The notes below the pieces were generated by a model. The model searched no databases. It was not told where the DNA came from and worked only from the letters and a program-made list of their open reading frames with translations. Source: Anaerospora hongkongensis (GTDB lineage Bacteria > Bacillota > Negativicutes > Sporomusales > DSM-15969). From it: a DNA stretch of 32,099 nucleotides. The DNA is taken from NCBI RefSeq assembly GCF_004339805.1, contig NZ_SLUI01000024.1, forward strand, positions 1 to 32,099, given 5' to 3'. The translations under genes and the position numbers were made by a program. Of the stretch, positions 1 through 7,003 are shown in pieces (within the stretch, counting starts at the first letter, position 1; the number at the start of each line of letters is the position of its first letter).

Positions 1-92
<92 letters not shown>

Positions 93-100
93 TAGGCAAA

Positions 101-130
101 GAGCACTTACGAATGTGAGTGCTTTTTTGT
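101..130 (+). terminator. Terminator of the rRNA operon
   Basis: The arms AGCACTTAC (102-110) and GTGAGTGCT (114-122) pair with one G-T wobble around a GAAT/AAT-type loop and are followed by a T-run at 123-128. It sits about 10 bases after the 5S gene. Confidence 0.85.
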
Positions 131-144
131 TTTGTCTATCTGTG

Positions 145-266
145 AAAGGCCTGGCAGGGAGAGTGCCATTGCAACGCTCCGACGCTGTCGCTTAACCTAC
201 GCTAATGCAACGGCGCTCGCCCTACCTCGTCAGCGATAGAGTGTATGTAACGATGCTCCTGCCTAA
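145..266. repeat. Repeat-like structured intergenic element
   Basis: This non-coding stretch is richer in GC than its flanks and is bounded by imperfect inverted arms, GGCAGGGAG (153-161) and CTCCTGCC (256-263). It shares short motifs with the element between hemB and hemL: GCAGGGAG, CATTGC, and CCTACCTCG (221-229), which appears there in reverse complement at 17996-18004. No convincing reading frame covers it. I read it as a member of a dispersed intergenic repeat family, but copies elsewhere in the genome cannot be seen from here. Confidence 0.4.
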
Positions 267-269
267 AGC

Positions 270-298
270 GGACAAAGGATGCCAGTGTCCCTTTTTTT
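270..298 (+). terminator. Possible weak terminator hairpin
   Basis: GGACA (270-274) and TGTCC (286-290) can pair with a small inner GG/CC helix, followed by CTTTTTTT. It could stop residual transcription from the rRNA side before the zwf promoter. The stem is short. Confidence 0.4.
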
Positions 299-325
299 GC
301 TTTGCCGCTTAAAACGTTGTATAAT
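297..325 (+). promoter_or_regulatory. Likely zwf promoter
   Basis: A perfect -10 box TATAAT (320-325) lies 17 bases after a weak -35 TTGCTT (297-302). Transcription would start near 332, about 60 bases before the zwf start codon. The rest of 326-390 shows nothing else. Confidence 0.5.
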
Positions 326-390
326 TTTTCCTATAGGCCACTTGGCAGCAATGGGCATATTAATAGTAGATAAAAAAGTGAGGGATAAAA

Positions 391-1926
391 ATGACAACAA
401 GCCGGAGTTTGGCCTTACATACTGATGTTCGCGAACAATTGTGCATAGAGAATAAGCCGGACCCATGCACGATTGTCATTTTTGGTGCTTCAGGTGATTT
501 AACGCATCGAAAATTAATACCGGCACTGTTTGGCATGTATTTGAAGAAGATGCTGCCGGAACAATTCGCTATTTTAGGCTGCGCCAGAAGCGTAATCAGT
601 GAAGCGGAGTTTGCTAAGATGGTCCGTGAAGATCTCACTGATTTTGAAGGGGCTGGTGCCGATGAAACGGAAGAGTTTGTTAGACATTGCAGCTACTTGC
701 CGGGGCGCTATGATAACCAGCAGGTATATGATGAGTTAGCAGTGGCTTTGCGGAAGTTAGAGGAAAAGTTTCAAACTGGCGGCAATTGTCTTTTTTACTT
801 TGCCACACCTCCCAGCTTGTTCATTCCTATTACAGAAGGCCTCAGCAGTGCCAGATTAACTGATGAACGCAGAGGTTCCTGGTCGCGGATTGTTATTGAG
901 AAACCTTTTGGCCATGACCTTGCCAGCAGTCTTTCCATAGATAAAGCGCTTAAGCAGCATGTGGCTGAAAGCCAGATTTATCGAATTGATCACTATTTGG
1001 GCAAAGAAACAGTACAGAATATCCTGATTCTTCGCTTTGCAAATGCAATTTTTGAACCCTTGTGGAATCGTAAATATATTGATCATGTACAAATTACAGT
1101 TGCTGAGACACTGGGGGTTGAAAACCGGGCAGGCTATTATGAACAGGCCGGTGCGCTGCGTGATATGTTCCAAAATCACATGATCCAGATGCTGGCGCTG
1201 ACGGCGATGGAACCGCCGGCACAATTTGAAGCAAACCGGTATCGGGATGAAATCGTGAAGCTGATTCGAGCAATTCGCCCATTCCCGGTAGAAGAACTAG
1301 ACAAATGGCTGGTTAGAGGGCAATACCAGGCAGCGGATGAAGCTGGTGTAAGTCTTTCTTACCGGGAAGAAGCAGGAGTCGATGCAGAGTCTTCTGTTGA
1401 AACCTTTGTTGCAATGAAAATGATGATTGATAATTGGCGCTGGCAGGGAGTACCTTTTTATTTGCGATCCGGTAAAAGGCTGAAAAACCGGGTTAGTGAG
1501 ATTGCAATCACATTTAAGCCAGTTCCTCATTCGATTTTTGCACCTGTACAGCCTGAGCAGCTCGCTCCCAATGTACTGGTATTAAAGATTCAGCCGGAAG
1601 AAGGGATTGGTCTTACACTAGAAGCCAAGACACCTGGCCCCAAGCTTTGCATGAATTCTTTAAGCCTTAATTTCTCCTATAAGGATATCTTTGGAGGATT
1701 TACACCCAATGCGTATGAACGTCTGCTGCTGGACTGCATGACAGGCGACCAAACGCTGTTTGTGCGCAATGATGCTGTTGAACTGGCATGGGAGGTATTT
1801 ATGCCGGTATTAGACGCTTGGAGTAAGACTCCTGAGACAAATGCTTTGCGTCCTTATAAAGCTGGAAGCTGGGGTCCTGTGAAGGCTGATGATTTATTAG
1901 CACAGGCTGGTCACAAATGGAGATAG
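391..1926 (+). CDS. zwf: Glucose-6-phosphate 1-dehydrogenase
   Basis: Oxidises glucose 6-phosphate to 6-phosphogluconolactone with NAD(P)+, the entry step of the oxidative pentose phosphate pathway, in the cytoplasm. The 511-residue length is normal for the family. The nucleotide-binding [11 protein letters not shown] is at residues 32-42, the EKPFGHDL segment starts near residue 170, and the substrate-binding and catalytic signature RIDHYLGKE is at 198-206. The conserved C-terminal region with [10 protein letters not shown] is also present. The ATG at 391 follows a modest ribosome site (GTGAGGGA). The stop overlaps the start of pgl by 10 bases, so the two are very probably one operon with coupled translation. 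The next pathway enzyme, 6-phosphogluconate dehydrogenase, is not in the window. Nothing about the protein looks unusual. Confidence 0.97.
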   Translation: MTTSRSLALHTDVREQLCIENKPDPCTIVIFGASGDLTHRKLIPALFGMYLKKMLPEQFAILGCARSVISEAEFAKMVREDLTDFEGAGADETEEFVRHCSYLPGRYDNQQVYDELAVALRKLEEKFQTGGNCLFYFATPPSLFIPITEGLSSARLTDERRGSWSRIVIEKPFGHDLASSLSIDKALKQHVAESQIYRIDHYLGKETVQNILILRFANAIFEPLWNRKYIDHVQITVAETLGVENRAGYYEQAGALRDMFQNHMIQMLALTAMEPPAQFEANRYRDEIVKLIRAIRPFPVEELDKWLVRGQYQAADEAGVSLSYREEAGVDAESSVETFVAMKMMIDNWRWQGVPFYLRSGKRLKNRVSEIAITFKPVPHSIFAPVQPEQLAPNVLVLKIQPEEGIGLTLEAKTPGPKLCMNSLSLNFSYKDIFGGFTPNAYERLLLDCMTGDQTLFVRNDAVELAWEVFMPVLDAWSKTPETNALRPYKAGSWGPVKADDLLAQAGHKWR

Positions 1927-2636
1927 AAGTATATGAGAATGTAGCGGCAGTGAGCGAAGCTGCTGCCCAATATATTTGCCGTACGGCTCAAGAGGCAGTT
2001 CGCGAAAAAGGGCATTTCCTGCTGGCGCTGGCTGGTGGGCGTACTCCTAACCTGCTTTACCGGCGCCTGGCTGAACAGCCGTACTGCAGCAAAATGCCGT
2101 GGCAGCAGACCTTTGTCTTCTGGGGAGATGAACGTTTCGTCCCGCCTTTGCACATTGACAGCAATTACGGCACAGCCTGGCTGCAGCTTTTTCGTAAAAT
2201 CAATATATCTTCTGAGCATATATATCCTATCCCTACCATTTTTACAAATCCGGATAACAGTGCAATTCTGTATGAGCAGATGATACGGCGTGCTTTTACG
2301 TCTTTGTCGGCAAAACAGTTTGACCTTACGCTGCTTGGTATGGGCGATGACGGGCATACAGCATCGCTTTTTCCAGGCAGGGAGGCAGTTGCGGAGCGGG
2401 TTCGCTGGGTAGTTCCTACGGAAAATCCAGCTGGTCAGCAGCGATTATCACTAACTTTGCCTATATTAAATGAAAGCAAGCAGATTTTGTTCTTAGTAAC
2501 TGGTGTTGAGAAAAAAGCAATGCTACAGAAAGTAGCGAATGATCAGCGTCAAGAAATTAAGCAGTATCCCGCGGCAATGATTAAAGGCCGGGCAAGAACG
2601 TTATGGATGGTTGACAGCGCTGCTTACGAAAGCTAA
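1917..2636 (+). CDS. pgl: 6-phosphogluconolactonase
   Basis: Hydrolyses 6-phosphogluconolactone, the product of the preceding zwf, to 6-phosphogluconate. This is the DevB-type lactonase of the glucosamine-6-phosphate isomerase superfamily, 239 residues as expected. Characteristic segments are LAGGRTP (38-44), the active-site region WGDERFV (69-75) and [13 protein letters not shown] (141-153). The start lies inside the last codons of zwf and has only a weak ribosome site, so it probably depends on ribosomes finishing zwf. The gene ends about 10 bases before a strong hairpin shared with the convergent small gene. Confidence 0.96.
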   Translation: MEIEVYENVAAVSEAAAQYICRTAQEAVREKGHFLLALAGGRTPNLLYRRLAEQPYCSKMPWQQTFVFWGDERFVPPLHIDSNYGTAWLQLFRKINISSEHIYPIPTIFTNPDNSAILYEQMIRRAFTSLSAKQFDLTLLGMGDDGHTASLFPGREAVAERVRWVVPTENPAGQQRLSLTLPILNESKQILFLVTGVEKKAMLQKVANDQRQEIKQYPAAMIKGRARTLWMVDSAAYES

Positions 2637-2643
2637 GCTTAGT

Positions 2644-2680
2644 AAAAAGAGCACTTATCCTGAAGGATAAGTGCTCTTTT
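2644..2680. terminator. Bidirectional terminator
   Basis: A perfect 16-base inverted repeat with the core GAGCACTTATCC, a TGAA loop and the reverse arm, with A-tracts and T-tracts at its edges. It ends zwf-pgl on the plus strand and the small gene 2687-2818 on the minus strand. Confidence 0.9.
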
Positions 2681-2686
2681 GTCCGA

Positions 2687-2818
2687 TTAATTTTTATCAT
2701 TGAAAGCAATGAAGATGACATTGCTTCCATATTTGGAGGCAAATTCCTGTTCATACTTTTTAAGTGCTTGGACCTGATCAGTGCTTAAATTGGCGACACT
2801 TACATTATTTAATCCCAT
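2687..2818 (-). CDS. Small conserved-looking protein of 43 residues, unknown function
   Basis: This short frame runs ATG (2816-2818, read on the minus strand) to TAA (2687-2689) and encodes 43 residues that start MGLNNVSVANLSTDQVQALK. It looks real because it has a good ribosome site (GAAAGGAGA, about 7 bases before the ATG), a strong promoter 60 bases upstream (2880-2908) and a terminator immediately after the stop. The sequence has a predicted amphipathic helix (STDQVQALKKYEQEFASKYG) followed by a short hydrophobic strand (NVIFIAF). There is no cysteine, no signal peptide and no membrane segment. I do not recognise a named family. It could be a small regulatory or structural peptide, and function is unknown. 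Confidence 0.75.
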   Translation of the reverse strand: MGLNNVSVANLSTDQVQALKKYEQEFASKYGSNVIFIAFNDKN

Positions 2819-2879
2819 AAATCAATCTCCTTTCTAAAGAATTGCACCAAGATTAGTTTGTCCCCGGTATTTCTTCTTT

Positions 2880-2908
2880 ATTTTAAAATTAAATTACATT
2901 TTTTTCAA
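2880..2908 (-). promoter_or_regulatory. Promoter of the 43-residue gene
   Basis: Read on the minus strand, TTGAAA (2903-2908) and TAAAAT (2880-2885) are separated by exactly 17 bases. The start site would be near 2873, giving a leader of about 55 bases. Confidence 0.7.
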
Positions 2909-2936
2909 AGACAGAAAGTGTGTCCTTACTCTATGC

Positions 2937-2973
2937 TGGTATTATTCTCGCAAAAAGGCAGGTTTTTTTTTGC
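2937..2973 (+). promoter_or_regulatory. Possible extended -10 promoter and leader hairpin for apbE
   Basis: TGG-TATTAT (2937-2945) resembles an extended -10 element without a clear -35. It is followed directly by GCAAAAA (starting 2950), which can pair with TTTTTGC (ending 2973), putting a stem at the start of the transcript. The assignment is weak because the arms are mostly A and T. Confidence 0.3.
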
Positions 2974-3014
2974 ATCAGCCGAATTAGTATGTACAGACGA
3001 TCGGAGGAAAAATA

Positions 3015-4019
3015 ATGCAAAAACGACTTAAGAGGCTGTTGCTGCTGGTAATTGTGCTTTCAAGCTTTGCTGTAAGCGGTTGCAATCAGGGGGGGATAGA
3101 AAAGCCGTATAAAGAAAGTCATTTTTTGATGGATACATTAATTGAAATTACCGCTTACGGTCCCCAGGCGGAAAAGGGAGTAAAGGAAGCTTTTGGTGAA
3201 TTTCAGCGTATGTATGCCCTGGCTGATCAGTATGATTCGGGCAGCCAAATAGCAAAGGTAAATCAAGCCGCAGGCAGCAGCAGCGTAGCAGTGGATGCAG
3301 ATATTTTTGCCATGGTGGAAGAAGCATGCCAGTTTGCCGATAAGCTGGAAGGTACCTTTGATGTAAGTGTGGGCCCGCTGGTGGAGTTATGGGGAATCGG
3401 CAAAAAGGGTGAATTTGTGCCTTCCGATACCGAAATTACCGAGATATTACCACTGGTTAATTATAAGCTGATTGAGCTGGATAAAGCTAATCAGACGATT
3501 TATCTGCCGAAAAAGGGAATGAAGCTCGATCTAGGCGGAATTGCCAAAGGCTATGCTGTTGATAAGGCAATTGCTAAGCTGCAAGCCGCTGGAATCAAAT
3601 CAGCTCTTATCAATGCCGGAGGAACTGTGCGTGTCTTAGGAACCCGCCCTGATGGCAAGCCATGGCGCATCGGTGTTCAAGATCCACGCAATCCCGATGG
3701 GGTTATCGCCAAACTAGCGCTTACAGGCTGGGACACGATGGAGACATCTGGTGATTATCAGCGGTTTATTATGAAAGATAATGTACGCTATGCACATCTT
3801 TTTGATCCTCGCACGGGTAAGCAGCCAAGAGAAATGGCAGCTGTAACGATGATTATGAATAACGCAAGTCAAGGTGATATTTTCAGTACTGCTTTATTTG
3901 TTCTTGGAGTAGAGCGAGGCTTAGCTGTGTTAAAAAATTTCCCCGGTGTAGAGGCAATATTTGTCACACTTGACGGAAAGGTTATAACTACGCCTGGTTT
4001 GGCAGGAAAGGTGGAATAA
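3015..4019 (+). CDS. apbE: FAD:protein FMN transferase, lipoprotein
   Basis: Transfers FMN from FAD to a threonine of target proteins outside the cytoplasmic membrane, as in maturation of Rnf or Nqr subunits and other flavoproteins. The 334 residues begin with a lipoprotein signal peptide, KRLKRLLLLVIVLSS then a lipobox ending at Cys23 (AVSGC). Family segments follow in order: FLMDTLIEI (38-46), VGPLVELWGIG (119-129), LDLGGIAKGYAVDKA (171-185), the NAGG loop (200-203), SGDYQRF (245-251), HLFDPRTGK (261-269) and the metal-site region GDIFSTALFVLG (287-298). The ribosome site is CGGAGG. No obvious flavinylated target gene is adjacent, so its substrate is unknown here. It overlaps the Nudix gene by one base at most. 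Confidence 0.95.
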   Translation: MQKRLKRLLLLVIVLSSFAVSGCNQGGIEKPYKESHFLMDTLIEITAYGPQAEKGVKEAFGEFQRMYALADQYDSGSQIAKVNQAAGSSSVAVDADIFAMVEEACQFADKLEGTFDVSVGPLVELWGIGKKGEFVPSDTEITEILPLVNYKLIELDKANQTIYLPKKGMKLDLGGIAKGYAVDKAIAKLQAAGIKSALINAGGTVRVLGTRPDGKPWRIGVQDPRNPDGVIAKLALTGWDTMETSGDYQRFIMKDNVRYAHLFDPRTGKQPREMAAVTMIMNNASQGDIFSTALFVLGVERGLAVLKNFPGVEAIFVTLDGKVITTPGLAGKVE

Positions 4020-4675
4020 TGGAGGAATCTATGGATAACTTTTGCAAAAGCCTGGCAGCAGCGATCCAGGCAAATCCTATTTCGATTGAAAATGAAAGTG
4101 AATATTTGAATTCAGCCGTGTTAGTGCCGCTGGTTTATCAGGACAATAAGCTGCATGTACTATTTGAGGTGAGGTCGGCTACCTTAAACAGACAACCGGG
4201 GGAGATTTGTTTTCCTGGCGGAAGAATAGAACCTGGTGATGACAGTTCACTGGCAGCAGCCATTCGGGAAACAACGGAAGAATTAGGGATAAGTGCAGAC
4301 CAGATACGGTTTATCGGAGCCTTGAATTATGTCGTTGCTCCATTTGGTGTTATTCTTCATCCTTTCGCTGCTTATCTCCGGCAAGGGACTATTCTTCAGC
4401 CTAATGAGGCCGAAGTGGCTGAAGTATTTACCGTACCGCTGGAGTGGTTATTGAATACAGAACCGCAGCAAGCCTTTATGGAGATTGCTACAAGGCCTCT
4501 GGAGGGCTTCCCGCTGCACTTGCTGCCGGATGACTATCCTGAGAACTGGAAGGGACGGAAATCCTACCCGGTGTTGTTTTATCACTATCAACATTATGTG
4601 ATATGGGGCCTGACAGCCCGTGTTTTATTTAGTTTCCTACAGTTTTGCCGGCAGGCGCAGAATAGCGGAAAATAA
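4019..4675 (+). CDS. Nudix hydrolase, CoA-pyrophosphatase-like
   Basis: Probably cleaves CoA or acyl-CoA into 4'-phosphopantetheine and 3',5'-ADP. The Nudix helix region runs from FPGG (65-68) through RETTEELGI (83-91). The first acid of the box is Asp74, as in NudL/YeaB proteins. The segment RSATLNRQPGEICFPGG (52-68) matches the CoA-specific motif that precedes the Nudix box, although the usual arginine at 58 is shifted by one. Two starts are possible. ATG 4019 overlaps the apbE stop (TAATG). ATG 4031 has a clean GGAGG at 4021-4025 and would shorten the protein by four residues. It is in an operon with apbE. Substrate specificity is inferred from motif only. Confidence 0.85.
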   Translation: MEESMDNFCKSLAAAIQANPISIENESEYLNSAVLVPLVYQDNKLHVLFEVRSATLNRQPGEICFPGGRIEPGDDSSLAAAIRETTEELGISADQIRFIGALNYVVAPFGVILHPFAAYLRQGTILQPNEAEVAEVFTVPLEWLLNTEPQQAFMEIATRPLEGFPLHLLPDDYPENWKGRKSYPVLFYHYQHYVIWGLTARVLFSFLQFCRQAQNSGK

Positions 4676-4729
4676 AAAGCAGATGCCGCATCATACCTCT
4701 GAGAGGTCAAGAGCAGCAATCTGCTTTTT
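4674..4729. terminator. Bidirectional terminator
   Basis: The arms AAAAAGCAGAT (4674-4684) and ATCTGCTTTTT (4719-4729) are perfectly complementary. The loop contains a second small hairpin, ACCTCT/AGAGGT (4694-4707). It serves the Nudix gene on the plus strand and the 89-residue gene on the minus strand. Confidence 0.85.
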
Positions 4730-4999
4730 CTATACCGTGGCGATTTGCCAAGTACTGCCATGCATGAACTGATTGTATACCTCGGCTATCGTTTCTACAA
4801 TAGTCGAACGTTTAACAGTTCGCTTTTTGTTCAAGAGGGAAAATTTAAACCAATGTCCTTCTCGGGATAGTTGATAGCGGGTGTTATTGATCACAATAAC
4901 CAATGATTTAGTGGGAGATTTGCTTAGCGCTTCTTCGAGTGTTTGTACGGCGAAACCATCGAGGGGTGGTCTGGGCCTGAACTCATTCGTGTTTTTCAT
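4730..4999 (-). CDS. Hypothetical protein of 89 residues
   Basis: I do not recognise a family. The 89 residues have a basic, strand-rich centre (SLVIVINNTRYQLSREGHWF, then KKRTVKRSTIVETIAEVYNQF) and no cysteine, signal peptide or membrane segment, so it is likely a small soluble protein. The ATG has a purine-rich ribosome site (AGGGAGAG). An extended -10 promoter lies about 50 bases upstream and a terminator follows the stop. These signals support a real gene. It stands alone between convergent and divergent neighbours, so context gives no function. Confidence 0.65.
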   Translation of the reverse strand: MKNTNEFRPRPPLDGFAVQTLEEALSKSPTKSLVIVINNTRYQLSREGHWFKFSLLNKKRTVKRSTIVETIAEVYNQFMHGSTWQIATV

Positions 5000-5045
5000 G
5001 AATACACTCTCCCTGTAGGTGTACTATATTCAATTGGCTACCACT

Positions 5046-5054
5046 ATTATATCA
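5046..5054 (-). promoter_or_regulatory. Extended -10 promoter of the 89-residue gene
   Basis: The minus strand reads TGATATAAT, a TGn extension joined to a perfect -10 box, about 45 bases before the start codon. No good -35 is visible, as is common for extended -10 promoters. Confidence 0.5.
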
Positions 5055-5267
5055 TTAGACAAGCCGGCAGGCTTTAGCGAAATTCGCTTAAAAAGCAGGA
5101 TTAAGTACCAAAAACATCAGGCATGCTTACTTAAAGTAACTAATTCTTAAATTTCTGATAATTATCGCGGTAAACGGATTTTGCCGATAAATATTGGGAT
5201 TGTCTGGTACATATTTAAATTGTACAGCCTACGTATTTTGTATACATAGTTTTTTGAATTTTATGTA

Positions 5268-5297
5268 TAGACTTTTTTTATGCATAACTGGTATAAT
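5268..5297 (+). promoter_or_regulatory. Promoter of the symporter gene, in a long AT-rich intergenic region
   Basis: TAGACT (5268-5273) and TATAAT (5292-5297) are 18 bases apart, with a TGG extension at 5289-5291. Transcription would start near 5304, leaving a leader of about 65 bases. The AT-rich stretch before it (5055-5267) contains an imperfect palindrome, GTACATATTTAAATTGTAC (about 5207-5225), which may be an operator. I see no gene in it. Confidence 0.6.
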
Positions 5298-5369
5298 GTC
5301 CATAGGTGAAAAACTTGTTATTATGTTAACTTAATGACAGTGACCGCAAAAACTAAAGGAGGTAAATCT

Positions 5370-6620
5370 ATGGCACAAGCTAAAAAAGGTATAGGACTTA
5401 CCACACAAATCTTTATTGGATTAATTCTCGGTATCATTTTCGGTTATATTTTCCCTAGTTATGGAGAACAAATGAAACCGGTCGGCGACATTTTTATCCG
5501 CATGATTAAAATGATTGTTGTACCGCTGATTTTTAGCTCTCTTGTAATGGGTATTGCCGGTACAGGCGATTTTAAAAAGCTCGGACGTTTAGGCGCAAAA
5601 GCAATTATTTGGTTTGAAATTGCCACTACTGCCGCTCTTGTAGTCGGCCTTTGTGTAGTAAATGTGTTAAAACCGGGTGTTGGTGTTGCGATTCATTCAA
5701 TTGATGCCTCAAGTGCGGCAGCTGCTGCTAAGAAATCGATTGATATGATGCAAATGGTGGTTAATATCGTTCCTACTAACGTTATTGACGCTATGGGACG
5801 CGGCGATATGCTGCAAATTGTATTCTTTTCTACCTTTTTTGGTGTTGCTGCTGCTGCCATGGGACCTACCGGCGAGCCTGTTGTAAAGTTAGCTCACAGT
5901 GTTGCTGAAATTATGTTCAAGTTTACCTGGTATGTAATGAAGCTGGCTCCGATTGGTGTTTTCGCACTCATTGCTTTTACAGTAGGTAAGTTTGGTCTGG
6001 CGATGCTGATTCCACTTGCTAAGCTGATTTTATCGCTATATTTAGCGTTAATTATTTTTGTTCTTGTTGTATTAGTTGGTGCATCTCTTGTCGTAGGTGT
6101 TAACTTCTTCCACCTGCTGCGTGCGCTTAAAGAACCAATCCTCATTGCGTTTTCAACTGCATCCAGTGAAGCAGCTCTGCCGATCGCAATGGAAAAACTG
6201 GAGAAGTTCGGAGTTCCTAAGCATATTGTTACTTTTGTTATGCCTACTGGCTACACCTTTAACCTTGATGGCTCTACCTTATACAGTGCATTGGCTGTTG
6301 TGTTTATTGCGCAAGTATATGGAGTTCCGTTTGATCTGTCACAGCAGGTTATGATGCTGTTTACCTTGATGTTATCGACTAAAGGTATTGCTGCAGTTCC
6401 AGGTGCATCCTTAATCGTTATTGCCGGTACTGCCGCCGCTTTCGGCCTGCCGCTGGAAGGCATTGGCATTATCCTCGGCGTAGACCGTATTTTGGATATG
6501 GCCCGTACTGCATGTAATCTCATCGGCAACTGTGTTGCAACTGTTGTAGTTGCCCGCTGGGAAAAAGAAATGCCTGATGATGTATTAAAGGTTGCATATT
6601 CACAAAGCTACGAAGATTAA
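5370..6620 (+). CDS. Dicarboxylate/amino acid:cation symporter (DAACS family)
   Basis: A 416-residue membrane transporter of the GltP/GltT/DctA family, which takes up glutamate, aspartate or C4-dicarboxylates with Na+ or H+. Family landmarks are the serine-rich hairpin STASSEAALP (262-271), NLDGSTLY (298-305, the NMDGT site), the second hairpin STKGIAAVPGAS (336-347) and the last helix DRILDMARTACNLIGN (372-387). Asp376, Arg379, Thr380 and Asn383 match substrate-binding residues of GltPh. Position 387 is Asn where GltPh has the sodium ligand Asp405. I chose ATG 5370 because AAAGGAGG lies 7 bases upstream. An in-frame ATG at 5334 would put that ribosome site inside the gene. It is monocistronic, with its own promoter and terminator. 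The exact substrate is not decided by sequence. Confidence 0.93.
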   Translation: MAQAKKGIGLTTQIFIGLILGIIFGYIFPSYGEQMKPVGDIFIRMIKMIVVPLIFSSLVMGIAGTGDFKKLGRLGAKAIIWFEIATTAALVVGLCVVNVLKPGVGVAIHSIDASSAAAAAKKSIDMMQMVVNIVPTNVIDAMGRGDMLQIVFFSTFFGVAAAAMGPTGEPVVKLAHSVAEIMFKFTWYVMKLAPIGVFALIAFTVGKFGLAMLIPLAKLILSLYLALIIFVLVVLVGASLVVGVNFFHLLRALKEPILIAFSTASSEAALPIAMEKLEKFGVPKHIVTFVMPTGYTFNLDGSTLYSALAVVFIAQVYGVPFDLSQQVMMLFTLMLSTKGIAAVPGASLIVIAGTAAAFGLPLEGIGIILGVDRILDMARTACNLIGNCVATVVVARWEKEMPDDVLKVAYSQSYED

Positions 6621-6635
6621 TATTAAATTTTATTT

Positions 6636-6669
6636 ACAAGCGGGAATAACTATCCCGCTTGTATTTTTT
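6636..6669 (+). terminator. Terminator of the symporter gene
   Basis: A perfect 10-base stem ACAAGCGGGA/TCCCGCTTGT (6636-6645 and 6653-6662) is followed by ATTTTTTT. Confidence 0.92.
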
Positions 6670-6671
6670 TG

Positions 6672-6680
6672 TGGTACAAT
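6672..6680 (+). promoter_or_regulatory. Extended -10 promoter of tatA
   Basis: TGGTACAAT is an extended -10 element just after the previous terminator. The 13 bases TACAATACTAATG (6675-6687) recur exactly in front of the DegV gene at 22896-22908. Confidence 0.45.
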
Positions 6681-6713
6681 ACTAATGATACTAGAAGGGG
6701 GGAGTGATTAAAC

Positions 6714-6908
6714 GTGTTTAATTTAGGCATGTCTGAACTGGTATTAATTCTGGTTATTGCTTTAGTTGTTTTCGGACCTGGCAAGCTGCCTGAGGTGGGC
6801 AAAGCCATCGGCCGTGGTATTAGTGAGTTTAAAGGTGCACTGAATACGGAATCAAAAGAAGAAAAAACAGTTAAGGAAGCATCCTCCGCCAAGGATAGTA
6901 AGCTATAA
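6714..6908 (+). CDS. tatA: Sec-independent protein translocase subunit TatA
   Basis: Forms the channel component of the Tat system, which moves folded, often cofactor-bearing proteins across the membrane. The 64 residues show the full family pattern: an N-terminal membrane helix (about 7-20), the hinge FGPGKLP (20-26), an amphipathic helix (VGKAIGRGISEFKGAL) and a charged tail. The start is GTG at 6714 with the ribosome site AAGGGGGGAG 9 bases upstream. No tatC is nearby, so the partner must be elsewhere. It has its own promoter and terminator. Confidence 0.93.
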   Translation: MFNLGMSELVLILVIALVVFGPGKLPEVGKAIGRGISEFKGALNTESKEEKTVKEASSAKDSKL

Positions 6909-6915
6909 TACATAT

Positions 6916-6937
6916 CAGGCCCAAGGGCCTGTTTTTT
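6916..6937 (+). terminator. Terminator of tatA
   Basis: CAGGCCC (6916-6922) and GGGCCTG (6925-6931) pair around an AA loop, followed by TTTTTT. Confidence 0.88.
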
Positions 6938-7003
6938 CTTTTTTAGCATAATAATTGTTACTCCGCCAATACTAACAAAAACTGTTATTGGAGGGTGACA
7001 CTA

